A stretch of DNA of 64,000 bases. Source: Succinivibrionaceae bacterium (GTDB lineage: Bacteria > Pseudomonadota > Gammaproteobacteria > Enterobacterales > Succinivibrionaceae). This document shows, in pieces, positions 35,678 to 44,680 of this stretch. Position 1 is the stretch's first letter; each line of letters opens with the position of its first letter. Position numbers and translations under genes: made by a program. Where the stretch lies: contig JAEEOK010000011.1 in assembly GCA_016284235.1 (NCBI GenBank), forward strand, positions 1 to 64,000, in the 5' to 3' direction. The notes beneath the pieces were generated by a model. That model did not search any database. It saw only the letters and a list, made by a program, of their open reading frames with translations, and was not told the DNA's origin.

Positions 35678-38408
35678 CTGGCTGCTGCGTCAGGCACAGC
35701 GTACTCTCAACCGTCTTATTCACGCTGAAAAAGGGATTAGCAGCGGGATCAGCGCCCGCAACCTGTCCGCCCTGCAGCGCTCGGTGGATTCGTTTATCAG
35801 CAAGGTGTTCACCAGACTCTGCCGCCGCATAGAGCATGATGATATCTATCAGCATGATCTAAACCGCATCACCGAGCTTAAGAAAACCGGGGCTGATGAA
35901 TTCACCAGCTCGATGCTCACCGAGGAGTATACCCTTCTTCACCGCTATTTTAAGATCAGCACCCACTACAAACTGGATCTCCTTAAAAAATATTTCAGAA
36001 ACTACTATCAGCTTGAGGCTCCGGGACACAATGCATCGTTTCAGGAGCTGAATGACTATACCCGCCAGCTTCAGAGCAATAAAAGCTCCCTTGAAGGAGC
36101 TCACTCATCGGTTCTTTCCATGCTTGAATCGAGAATTGAAACATGCGAGCAGAAGTATCTGAGTGATCTTAGCTCCAGATTCTGCAGTCTTGTGAGCAAA
36201 TATTTCTCCGAAAAGGCTGCCAGAATGCGCATCTGTAATAATCTGAAGATTCCTGCCCGCAACTTTATTGATAAATACAGTTCCAGAAAGGGCGCCAGAA
36301 GAACAGTTCAGCAGAAGAAGACTTATGAGCAGGCAACCCTGAGCAATATCAAGCAGGAGAAATTCACCAGGGATTCTGTGCTGTCGGAAAAAAAATTCGA
36401 CTCAAAGCCCAATTCCGCTCAGTTCGGAAAGAGTGACGAAAGTTTTTTTGATCCCAACAGGAGAAACGGTCAGGGAACAGAGTTTTCCCGGGATGAGCTT
36501 GATCTTGACGTGGAGGGCAGGGAGAGAGCCGGGCGGAAGGAAAATAGCGATCAGGATGTAGACAGGTATGATCGTCTTGCAGAAGATCTCATGAACGGAA
36601 ACGGTTTTGAGACGGGAGATTCAGGTCAGAAGGGAGGCGAGGCCGGGACCGGAACCGGCGGAAAAGAGCAGTCAGGTGAGAAAGAGGAATCCCGGGATCC
36701 TGCAGGCAGCGGGCAGCCTGGCAGCTCTCCGGCCGAAGAAGCCAGATCCGGCGGAGAGCAGTCTGAATCATCCGCGAATGTGCGGGATGAGGGATCAGGA
36801 TTAGAAGACGGTGTCCGGAACAGCAGATCACCTTGCAGTGAAAACGGCGGTTCATCAGGTGAGTCTGAAATGCAGGGTGAAGGAGAGTCATCAGGTGATC
36901 CGGGTGAATCTGGGAACAGCGGAGTGACCGGCGGTGACGGGGCTGAATCCATGCAGGATGGAGGAGCAGATGGGTCGGATAACGGATCAGCTGATGATGA
37001 TATTCCTGTCATTGATCTGACCAAATTCATGAGTGCGCTTAATGATTTCAGTGCAGACGGAGGTTTTATCTCCGAGTTTGGCGGGACGGGCGTTGATAAA
37101 GTGCAGAATGCGCCGGATAATGCATCGGGTCTTGGAAAGTACGCAGTCGGTGAGGCAGAGGAGGGATCCGCTGCAGATGGAGACGGGAGCGAAGGTACAT
37201 CTATAGAGCAGATGCTTAAGGATATGGGCATTGAAACCGGCGGTTCCTATGATGAGGACGGAGTCTATGATCCGCATCCTGAAAACTTCTGGACCCATCA
37301 GTACTGGCAGCTTGGAAAATGGAAGGATGCTGATCAGCAGGAATCAGCCGGTGAAGAGGAGGAACCGTCTGAGTTCGCTTCGGAGATGGATCCCCAGGAA
37401 AAATACGCCAGGGATGTGGATAATTATTTCAATGATCTGGTGGATGAGCTGCTTTCAGGAAAAGGCAGCAGGTTTGTCGGTCCCGGTGTCAGTGACGGAT
37501 TTCTTACCAGGGACGACAGAAGTGATTATATTCATTATTTTTCCATTGTTGAGAACAATACGGGACTGCAGAAGCTTCTTGCGATCCTGGGAAAGCAGAT
37601 GGGACTTGATCGCTCGAATCACAACCGGATCAGAATGAATGACAGATCATCAGACAGGGTGCCCCACCGTAATCCCGAATCCATGTCGGGTATTACCATG
37701 GGAAATGAGATAAGCTATGTTCTGCCTGAGGAACTGGTTAAAATATCTGATCAGGATACAGAGGCCATCTTTGATATCTGTTATATAGAAAGCAATCTTC
37801 TCCGTTTTGATCTTGACGGCATTGTGGGGATCAGTCACGGAGGAAGAGAGCGGATCAAGAGTTCTCCGCGAAGAGGCAGAGGTCCTGTGGTTTTGTGTGT
37901 TGATACAAGTTCATCCATGCAGGGCGTTCCTGAAAGTTACGCCAAGGCTATGGTTATGAGTCTTGCGCTTAAGTGTCATGATGCCCGCAGGGACTGCTTT
38001 GTCATCAATTTTTCTGTCCGCATAGAGAAACTTCTGATCCGTGATGATGACGAGGATGCGGAGGAGAAGCTTCTGGATTTTCTTAACAAGAGCTTTAACG
38101 GAGGCTCTGATCTTGATGAGGCGCTTCAGGAGTGTCTTCAGCTTATGCGTAATGATCCGCGTTTCTACCGATCGGATGTTCTGTGCATAACAGACGGACA
38201 GATAAATTATTCACCCCAGCTTGCCGAGCTTGTAAGAAGACGCAGACAGCATGAGCATAACCGTTTTTATGAGCTTGTCATCGGCTCCATGGCCAATGAA
38301 TCGTACTGGCTTGGCGCCACTGAAAGCATAAGGAGCCAGTCCGCGCTGTTTGATCATCTTTTTGAACTCAGTACTGACGGCAGGTGGATGCGCGAGGTAA
38401 AAATCTGA
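35658..38408 (+). CDS. VWA-domain protein, ViaA-like, greatly enlarged
   Basis: 916 residues, nearly twice E. coli ViaA (about 483). The N-terminal ~260 residues are helical, as in ViaA. Residues about 270-560 are a low-complexity Gly/Ser/Glu/Asp-rich segment with no fold expected. A second ordered part follows, and a VWA domain begins near residue 740. It has a complete MIDAS: DTSSSMQG (DxSxS), the Thr/Ser loop NGGSDLDEAL, and CITDGQ. The protein should bind Mg2+ and a partner acidic side chain. It starts within the end of the MoxR gene and probably acts with it. The downstream 189-residue gene is 13 nt away. Confidence 0.85.
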   Translation: MSVRGNDWLLRQAQRTLNRLIHAEKGISSGISARNLSALQRSVDSFISKVFTRLCRRIEHDDIYQHDLNRITELKKTGADEFTSSMLTEEYTLLHRYFKISTHYKLDLLKKYFRNYYQLEAPGHNASFQELNDYTRQLQSNKSSLEGAHSSVLSMLESRIETCEQKYLSDLSSRFCSLVSKYFSEKAARMRICNNLKIPARNFIDKYSSRKGARRTVQQKKTYEQATLSNIKQEKFTRDSVLSEKKFDSKPNSAQFGKSDESFFDPNRRNGQGTEFSRDELDLDVEGRERAGRKENSDQDVDRYDRLAEDLMNGNGFETGDSGQKGGEAGTGTGGKEQSGEKEESRDPAGSGQPGSSPAEEARSGGEQSESSANVRDEGSGLEDGVRNSRSPCSENGGSSGESEMQGEGESSGDPGESGNSGVTGGDGAESMQDGGADGSDNGSADDDIPVIDLTKFMSALNDFSADGGFISEFGGTGVDKVQNAPDNASGLGKYAVGEAEEGSAADGDGSEGTSIEQMLKDMGIETGGSYDEDGVYDPHPENFWTHQYWQLGKWKDADQQESAGEEEEPSEFASEMDPQEKYARDVDNYFNDLVDELLSGKGSRFVGPGVSDGFLTRDDRSDYIHYFSIVENNTGLQKLLAILGKQMGLDRSNHNRIRMNDRSSDRVPHRNPESMSGITMGNEISYVLPEELVKISDQDTEAIFDICYIESNLLRFDLDGIVGISHGGRERIKSSPRRGRGPVVLCVDTSSSMQGVPESYAKAMVMSLALKCHDARRDCFVINFSVRIEKLLIRDDDEDAEEKLLDFLNKSFNGGSDLDEALQECLQLMRNDPRFYRSDVLCITDGQINYSPQLAELVRRRRQHEHNRFYELVIGSMANESYWLGATESIRSQSALFDHLFELSTDGRWMREVKI

Positions 38409-38421
38409 TCGGGAGGCAGAT

Positions 38422-38991
38422 ATGAAAAAAGGGTGTTCCATGATTTATCCTGTAATGGAGAATCTGGCTGAGAATCTCAAGGGGCAGGGAGCTCTTGTGC
38501 TGACAAGAAATCTCGATCCGGGCAAAAAATATTTTTCAGATGACAGTGACTGTTTCATACAGCCTGGCGTCTACTCCTCTCTGGGACAGCTCGGGGATCT
38601 GACGCTTCTTGCCGGCGCGGAAATCAACTGGTACAGTCCGGGAAAAATCTATATGGGAGTCCTTGCCTCTGATACGGGATTCAGCCTGGACGGACCTGTG
38701 AATAAGGCTGTTGATGAAAAAAAGCGCCTAGAGATCCTGGAGCTTCTCGGCCTGGAGCCGGGGGATCAGAAGGTATGCGGCCGCTGGATCTGGTGGCGCT
38801 ATCTTACCGTGGACGGCAGGTGCACTGCAGATACAGACGACAGGCTTATTCCTCATTTCAAGGTGACCAACGATGCGGCATCAGGACTTGACCGGCAGGA
38901 ATCAATGGTTGCTCTTATAACGGCGGCAGTAGAGCTGTGGAATGATCTTGTCGGCAGGCGCCTTAAAAAGCGTGGTGTCAGCGGCGTCTGA
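38422..38991 (+). CDS. Hypothetical third gene of the MoxR-VWA cluster
   Basis: A 189-residue soluble protein that I do not recognise. GGAGG lies 5-6 nt before the ATG, which is 13 nt after the VWA stop, so it belongs to the same operon. It has no signal peptide. Notable stretches are GQGALVLTRNLDPGKKYF, INWYSPGKIYMGVL and VCGRWIWWRYLTVDGR. It may be an adaptor or client of the MoxR-VWA machine, on position only. Its 3' end overlaps the opposite-strand DUF285-type gene by 14 nt. Confidence 0.65.
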   Translation: MKKGCSMIYPVMENLAENLKGQGALVLTRNLDPGKKYFSDDSDCFIQPGVYSSLGQLGDLTLLAGAEINWYSPGKIYMGVLASDTGFSLDGPVNKAVDEKKRLEILELLGLEPGDQKVCGRWIWWRYLTVDGRCTADTDDRLIPHFKVTNDAASGLDRQESMVALITAAVELWNDLVGRRLKKRGVSGV

Positions 38992-40222
38992 GCATTCCCT
39001 TCAGATAGTACTGCGGAGGATTTGCAAGGGCAGTGCATCCCTTGAACATATCCCTGAAAATTTCCGCGGTGTCGGTTGCGAAGCTGCCTACCTTTTTCAG
39101 CCCCGTGCAGTTCAGGAACATTCCCGTGAAATTAAGGGCTCCTGCTGTGTTCCAGTCCGGAAATTCGCTCAGAGCCGTGCATCCTGAAAATGCGTGGTTG
39201 AAATTCTGCACCGATGATATGTTAATTTCAGGAACTTTTTTAAGTGAAATGCAGTCGGAGCATATTTCCGATATGTCCATGGCCTTTGAAAGATCCATCT
39301 CAGGCATCTGAGTAAGCTTTGCACATCCGAAAAAGGCGTTGCGCGCGAGTACGCAGCTGTCTGTTTTCATCTTTTCAACTGTTTCAAGAGATGTGCAGTG
39401 GGCAAAAATATATGATATGTCCACAGCCGAGGAGAGATCCAGATATTTGACAGTTCTGACTGACTGGCACCCCATAAACATCATTGAAGCCTTTTTTATT
39501 CCCGAATAGTTCAGCTTCGGGATCTGAGTCAGATGTTCGCATGAATCGAACATGCTCACGGCGCTTTCTCCCGCACTGAGATCAAGAGCGGGAACGGAAG
39601 ATAGGTTTGTGCAGCACAGAAACATGCAGTTGAAATTTCTGACCCTGGAGGTATTGAATTCAGGCACCGAAGTCAGTCCGTAGCAGTTGTCAAACATTGA
39701 ATCCATGTTTTCTGCAGATGATGTGTCCCATGCAGGAACCGATTTAAGATTGCTGCATGCCGAGAAGCAGTAGGAGAAGTCCTTTACATCAGAAGTGTTC
39801 AGCACAGGCACATTTTCAAGACTGAAGCAGCATTCAAGCATGCCTTTCATGCTTTTGGCGGAGCCGGTGTCAAATGCAGGCAGAGATTTTATTTTGTGGC
39901 AGTTCAGACACATCATGGTGAAATCTTCTGCGTTTTCAGTATTGAGTTCGGGAATCGCCTCTAAATTTTCACAGCCGGCAAAAAGACCGGCTACGCTGCG
40001 GCAGTTTTCTCCGAGTCTGATTTCATATCCTATGCGTCTGATTGTTTTAAGATTTGAAAAAGGGGAATCGCTTACGGTTCCGTTCTGGTTTATGATTTTA
40101 AGGCTGTAGTTGATTACAAGACTTTTGAGCGTACCCGTGGCAAGTCTGAGTTTCAGTTCATCTGTAATTTCTTCATAGGAATTCAGAATGTAATCTTTTT
40201 TGCTGTTCATATTGTTTTCCAT
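38978..40222 (-). CDS. DUF285/BspA-like repeat protein without export signal
   Basis: 414 residues. Residues about 85-410 consist of roughly a dozen repeats of 22-24 residues of the form F..MF..C..L..VP..DTS.A. These are typical of DUF285/BspA-like leucine-rich-repeat proteins (for example CFSACSNLKSVPAWDTSSA and MFDNCYGLTSVPEFNTSRV). Each repeat keeps a Cys. Members usually sit on the cell surface, but this one begins MENNMNSKKDYILNSYEEIT and has no signal peptide, lipobox or anchor. It may be cytoplasmic or delivered by another route. The start at 40222 has ACAGG upstream. It converges with, and overlaps, the MoxR-VWA operon. Confidence 0.8.
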   Translation of the reverse strand: MENNMNSKKDYILNSYEEITDELKLRLATGTLKSLVINYSLKIINQNGTVSDSPFSNLKTIRRIGYEIRLGENCRSVAGLFAGCENLEAIPELNTENAEDFTMMCLNCHKIKSLPAFDTGSAKSMKGMLECCFSLENVPVLNTSDVKDFSYCFSACSNLKSVPAWDTSSAENMDSMFDNCYGLTSVPEFNTSRVRNFNCMFLCCTNLSSVPALDLSAGESAVSMFDSCEHLTQIPKLNYSGIKKASMMFMGCQSVRTVKYLDLSSAVDISYIFAHCTSLETVEKMKTDSCVLARNAFFGCAKLTQMPEMDLSKAMDISEICSDCISLKKVPEINISSVQNFNHAFSGCTALSEFPDWNTAGALNFTGMFLNCTGLKKVGSFATDTAEIFRDMFKGCTALANPPQYYLKGMLRRR

Positions 40223-40515
40223 AAGCCTGTCCGCGCTCTGAACAATATGCCTCAGCCCCGGTACGCACGCCGGAAATTTTAGCACGGACGCGTGAAAGTA
40301 CGGTTGCTGCACAATTATTGCAGAGTTCGCATGATATTATATCAGCAGTGCGGGAAATCAGAAAATTTACTGTTTTTCGGGATGGCGGCGCGGGCTTTTC
40401 CAGCTGTTTGCCGGGCGGCTTTTACAGATTTAAATTTTATTCCGGGTACGGAAAGTCTGCCGGATCAGTGTTTTTCTGATTGATGTTTTTTGTTTTATTG
40501 TCCGTTGGAGGCGTT
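40223..40515. other. Spacer with no recognised feature
   Basis: About 290 bp between divergent genes. It presumably holds both promoters. No box pair or hairpin stands out. Confidence 0.4.
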
Positions 40516-40872
40516 ATGAAAAAGGGCTGCAGAGTCACTATATATATAGAGGGACAGAGGGATCCGGTTACCGGAACCGTGGAAAAGGACGAGCCTTTGC
40601 TGCTCTACCTCAGAGAGCTTGACGAGCCTGTTGAAAAGAGCAGTATTGTTACCTGTACTGAAATCGACGCCGAGGATCAGGTTGCAGACGACGAATCGGA
40701 ACCGTCTGAGGTGGTCAGATCGTTTTCCGTTCATGAAAGTGACGGAGTAGAGCCTGTTGCAAAAGATTATGAGATGCCGGGGAGCAGCAGACGCTTTGCA
40801 AGGATTCTTATCCTTGTTTCAACGGTGCTTGCAGTTGTGCTGTTTTTTGTTCTGACAGCCATTTTTTTCTGA
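40516..40872 (+). CDS. Small tail-anchored membrane protein
   Basis: 118 residues, not recognised. GGAGG lies 5 nt before the ATG at 40516; the earlier ATG at 40480 is rejected because it lacks such a site. A short N-terminal domain with strand-like pattern (CRVTIYIEGQRDPVTGTVEK) is followed by a very acidic linker. A single C-terminal helix (RILILVSTVLAVVLFFVLTA) then anchors it in the inner membrane with the bulk in the cytoplasm. It stands alone between the DUF285-type gene and the Sel1 pair. Confidence 0.6.
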   Translation: MKKGCRVTIYIEGQRDPVTGTVEKDEPLLLYLRELDEPVEKSSIVTCTEIDAEDQVADDESEPSEVVRSFSVHESDGVEPVAKDYEMPGSSRRFARILILVSTVLAVVLFFVLTAIFF

Positions 40873-40954
40873 CGATTAAAGGTGTGCTCCCGGCTGCTTT
40901 GGCGTTTTGAGCTTGAAGCCCGCGGTTCGCAGGGCTCTTCGGCATGCTGAAAAA

Positions 40955-42640
40955 TCAGCATGCGCAGTCAATTCGGGAAGGTACCGGAATATCGTCAAGC
41001 TGATCAAAGTCGCTGCTGTGGGAAAGTTCACGGAGAAAGTCTGCCGCCTTGTCCGTAGGAATGCCGAGATCGGCTCTTATCCGCTCAAACAGCATTTCCT
41101 TCATATTTTCGTTTATCTCCTCCAGTGCTTCAGCGTCCTTCGGAATGTATTTTGAATATTCGCCGATCCCGAAGAATTTTTTAAGAATCAAGGCATAGGT
41201 TCCTGTAAAGACGGGATCCGGATCCTCATGACTCTCTTCCTCCTTCATTACCTGCATCACAGCTTTAAAGTGAAGAAGGTATGCCGCTCTGCCAAGATAT
41301 TTTTCCGCAAGCTCGATGTTCTGCTCTGTTTCCCTGCCGTCAAGGTATATATTGCCGAGTATGAAGCATGCTTCATCATCATTGTTTTCGGCTGATTTGG
41401 TAAGCCAGTATATGTATTCGTCAAAGTTTTTTACATACTGTCTGGAGCTGTCTTCATCCTTAAATGATCTGTACAGAAGTGAACAGGCGGGTATTATTCC
41501 TTTTTCCGCCACAGATTTAATGTGCTTCAGTCCGTCGGCGGTATTCTGTCTGACTCCGTGACCGTTGAGGATGCAGAATCCCAGACCCAGTTTCGCAACG
41601 GTATTTTCCGGATTGCTTTTCAGTGATCTTCTGTAGTATTTAACAGCCTCTTCATAATTTTTATTTGTGCCCCATCCCTCATGGTAGCATGTTCCAAGAT
41701 CCGCCATGGCGTCCGAATGCCGGATGGTTGGATATGTGGCAACATTTCTGAGAAGACTGAACACCTTTTTGGTGTCGGCTCTTGTCGGACTGAAACTTTT
41801 CATCAGAATGTTCGCAAGATCATAGCCGGCTTCAAGTATGCCGTGCCTGTATGCCTCGTCAAAGAAGATTGCTGCCTTGCGGTAGTTGAATTCGTCACGG
41901 TAGTGGGAGCCTATGATGTATTCGGAGAGACCGTTTCTGTTTTCTGCTCCCTTTTTCAGAATTCCAAAGGCCAGCTCCACATTCTGTTCGATTCCGGCGG
42001 CACCTCTCATGTAGTAGGTGGACAGGATCCCGCAGATGCTGTAGAAGCCCTTGTTGTAGGCTCTTACAAGATACGGATAGGCTTCAGCAAGCTCGACATT
42101 GGCATAAAGACATGAGCCTATATGCTCGTCGCTGCAGATTGACGGATCGATCTCCTCTGCCATGCGAATCATTTCAATTGCCTTTTCGCGGTTGTTTTCA
42201 ACGCCTCGACCTGTGAAATAGAGCTTGCCGAGTTCGAGCATTGCCTTCGGATGATTGTGAACTACCGCCTTGTCGAGATACCTGGCACATATTTCATAGT
42301 CAAATTCCTTGTTGTTGGCAAAGGGGGCAATAGTCATGGCATATTTGAATTCCGCGTCGGGATAGTTGAGTTCGGCGGACGTCTTCAGCCATGATGCCGC
42401 AAGCTGATGATCTGTCGGCGTACCGTCTCCGCGATCATAAAGAAGCGACAGCAGGTAGGCGGCTTCTCCGTTTCCGCCTTCGGCAAGAGGCTGAAGCAGG
42501 CTGAAGGCCTTGGTATAGTGTCCGCGGTTGAGCAGCTGTCTGCATTCACTGACCGAAGGACTTTTTTCAGCTTCTTTTCCCGGCTGGGAGGTTACGTTGC
42601 TGACCGGTCTGACGGCATGTTTAGGAAGCTTCTTTTTCAT
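40955..42640 (-). CDS. Sel1-repeat protein, cytoplasmic, second of pair
   Basis: 561 residues with about twelve Sel1/TPR-like repeats, for example AAYLLSLLYDRGDG, MLELGKLYFTGRGVENNREK, AMADLGTCYHEGWGTNKNYE and ACFILGNIYLDGRETEQNIE. There is no signal peptide; the N-terminus is basic (MKKKLPKHAVRPVSNVTS). The start at 42640 is supported by GAGGTGAG upstream. Sel1 arrays serve as protein-interaction scaffolds; the partner is unknown. The neighbour at 42655-44244 ends 14 nt upstream in the same direction and has the same architecture, so the two form an operon that arose by duplication. Confidence 0.85.
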   Translation of the reverse strand: MKKKLPKHAVRPVSNVTSQPGKEAEKSPSVSECRQLLNRGHYTKAFSLLQPLAEGGNGEAAYLLSLLYDRGDGTPTDHQLAASWLKTSAELNYPDAEFKYAMTIAPFANNKEFDYEICARYLDKAVVHNHPKAMLELGKLYFTGRGVENNREKAIEMIRMAEEIDPSICSDEHIGSCLYANVELAEAYPYLVRAYNKGFYSICGILSTYYMRGAAGIEQNVELAFGILKKGAENRNGLSEYIIGSHYRDEFNYRKAAIFFDEAYRHGILEAGYDLANILMKSFSPTRADTKKVFSLLRNVATYPTIRHSDAMADLGTCYHEGWGTNKNYEEAVKYYRRSLKSNPENTVAKLGLGFCILNGHGVRQNTADGLKHIKSVAEKGIIPACSLLYRSFKDEDSSRQYVKNFDEYIYWLTKSAENNDDEACFILGNIYLDGRETEQNIELAEKYLGRAAYLLHFKAVMQVMKEEESHEDPDPVFTGTYALILKKFFGIGEYSKYIPKDAEALEEINENMKEMLFERIRADLGIPTDKAADFLRELSHSSDFDQLDDIPVPSRIDCAC

Positions 42641-42654
42641 TCTTCTCACCTCAC

Positions 42655-44244
42655 CTAGTAACGCATCTTGCTGCTGGCGCTGGACATGGTTTCCATTATC
42701 ACAGTGTTTCTTATTTCGCTTTTTTCTTCCTCGCTCAGGTTATTCTCGATTGACATGAGCAGGGCGTTGTACTGGATATTTTTTAGTTTTCCGCCTAAGG
42801 AGTAGGCGTAGTAGTAGGCGACATGATCGTCTTTTTCAAGAAGTTTGCCATCGTGGTACAGCCGTGCAAGATTGAATTTTGCTTCGGTATGACCCCGTCT
42901 TGCCGCTTCGGTGTAGTTGAACTGGACCCGATCTCTGTCAGGTTCGCCGAACACTCCGTCTTCCTCAAACTTTCCAAGCCTGTAGTACGAATCCGCATCT
43001 CCGAAGTTTTCAGCCAGCGTTTTCAGCCAGTTTTTCGCTTTTTCTGTGTTTCTTATAGCTGTGTCGCTGGAAAGATATATGTTCACCAGTCCCTTCATGG
43101 CAGGAATACTGTTTTCTTCGGCAGCCCTGGTGTACCATTTCTCCGCTTCCTTCAAATCCCTGGAAATCAGATCGTTATTTCCTTCAGCATAAAGATCACC
43201 CATGATCTTAGCTGCGTTTGTGGAGCCTTCGATAACAGCCTTGTTCAGATAATCCATGGCCTTTGTTTTGTCCGCTCTTACACCGTATCCCTTTGAATAG
43301 ATTGTGTACAGGACACAGTAGCATTCGCCATCGGAATGAGCCGCTCCCTTTTCCGCGATTTCCTTTGCCTTCTGGTAGTCTCTTCCTGTTATGGTTCCTT
43401 CAAGAAGAAAACCGGCCATCTTGGCGTATGCCGGAAGATAGTTGAATTCATAGGCCATATGGTACCAGTTGAACGCGCGTTCAAGGTTTTCTATGGTTCC
43501 AAGAGCCTTTTCATACATGACACCAAGCTGATACTGGGCGGGGGCATAGTTCAAAGCCGCAGCCTCGTTCATCAGATGAAAAGCCTTCCTTGAATCCTGG
43601 GTTACACCTCTGCCTGAAGAGTACATCATTGAAAGCTCGTAAATTGCCTCCTCGCTCTGATGCCGCGCCGCCTGTGACATATAGAAAAGAGCTCTTGAGT
43701 AGTCGATTTGCGTGCCTATTCCGTTAAGACAGCACAGAGCCAGCTTGACTTCAGCCCTGGTGCTTTCATCTGATTTTTCGTTTTTGTCAACTATTCTTTT
43801 GAAGCATCTGAAAGCTTTAAAAGGATTACATTCAAGAAGCCTGCCGCTGGCATAGCATTCGCCTACATGAAGCAGAGCCTTTGAATGTCCGCATTCGGCA
43901 GCATGGAGATAGTAGTCTATTGCAGCACTGGGATCTGCGGTTCCGTTAAATCCCTTTTCAAGCCACTGAGCCATGCGGTAGCATGATTCAGTGTCGCTTT
44001 TGGCGGCTATTGACAGGTAGTACTCAGCTTTGTCAAGATCCAACTCCCCCGCCAGTCCGAACTGGTACATTTCCGTCAGAGCGAGAAGTATTCTTATATC
44101 GCCCGTGCCTACAAATTTGAGGCATCCCTGCATCGCCTCCCGGTAGTCTCCCATTTCAAAAAGGAGCATAGTGTTTTCTATCGAGTCGGCAGAGATTGAT
44201 GAAGTATTCTGGTTGATTACAAATTTAGAGACGGTTTTCTTCAT
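42655..44244 (-). CDS. Sel1-repeat protein, cytoplasmic, first of pair
   Basis: 529 residues, also built from about twelve Sel1 repeats (ALLHVGECYASGRLLECNPF, AIYELSMMYSSGRGVTQDSR, APAQYQLGVMYEKALGTIEN, AKFNLARLYHDGKLLEKDDH). No signal peptide or transmembrane segment. GGAG lies 6 nt before the ATG at 44244. It is followed after 14 nt by its paralogue. Similar paired Sel1 genes are common near secretion or effector loci, but no such partner is visible here. The spacer upstream carries a small unproven frame at 44313-44462 and an IS605-like end. Confidence 0.85.
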   Translation of the reverse strand: MKKTVSKFVINQNTSSISADSIENTMLLFEMGDYREAMQGCLKFVGTGDIRILLALTEMYQFGLAGELDLDKAEYYLSIAAKSDTESCYRMAQWLEKGFNGTADPSAAIDYYLHAAECGHSKALLHVGECYASGRLLECNPFKAFRCFKRIVDKNEKSDESTRAEVKLALCCLNGIGTQIDYSRALFYMSQAARHQSEEAIYELSMMYSSGRGVTQDSRKAFHLMNEAAALNYAPAQYQLGVMYEKALGTIENLERAFNWYHMAYEFNYLPAYAKMAGFLLEGTITGRDYQKAKEIAEKGAAHSDGECYCVLYTIYSKGYGVRADKTKAMDYLNKAVIEGSTNAAKIMGDLYAEGNNDLISRDLKEAEKWYTRAAEENSIPAMKGLVNIYLSSDTAIRNTEKAKNWLKTLAENFGDADSYYRLGKFEEDGVFGEPDRDRVQFNYTEAARRGHTEAKFNLARLYHDGKLLEKDDHVAYYYAYSLGGKLKNIQYNALLMSIENNLSEEEKSEIRNTVIMETMSSASSKMRY

Positions 44245-44680
44245 TGGCAGCTCCGGAGAGAATTTCAGTCTCAATCATAAATGATATTGCCTACAAAGTA
44301 TTTGAATTCAATCTAAATGTTGGAATATTCCGGTCTGAGTTCCAGACGGGTTCTGTATGCCAGGTTTTCATCATATATGTCAGTTCCGGAAAACAGTTCT
44401 TCATATCTTCCAGCGTATGATATGCCGCAGAAGCATTTAAGCATCCGGATAAAGGAGCTCATGCCGAAACTTCTCGGATGGGGAAGAACGGGACACGGAG
44501 TCACGCTGTCATCATCCAGATCTTGATCATCCGGCTTTTGTCTGATTAACAGTCAGTGCAAACTTGCATGGAGCCGTCTGACTGACGGTGCGGTTTGAAA
44601 TCCGCAGGAATCCCCCCGCCTTTAGGCAGGGTGTCTCCCGGTTTCCTGCATTGTTCCGCCGGCAGCACTTCAGCCGATCT
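44245..44680. other. Spacer with IS605-like end and a small open frame
   Basis: About 435 bp. A 49-codon minus-strand frame at 44313-44462 (MSSFIRMLKCFCGISYAGRY...) lies upstream of the Sel1 pair with GAGAAG 8 nt before its ATG. It could be a small gene but nothing else supports it. The IS605-like end occupies 44575-44640. Confidence 0.4.
44575..44640 (+). repeat. Short IS605/IS1341-like right-end fragment
   Basis: It runs CTGACGGTGCGGTTTGAAAT, CCGCAGGAATCCCCCCGCC, TTTAGGCAGGGTGTCTCCC. The AATCCCC..CC-TTTA-GG hairpin matches the right-end form seen in the copies at 5.5, 18.1 and 32.2 kb. Only the last 60-70 bp remain. Confidence 0.5.

Noticed and set aside
44313..44462. 49-codon frame upstream of the Sel1 pair
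   Set aside because: A possible small gene with GAGAAG upstream, but there is no family, no second line of evidence, and it sits beside an element relic.
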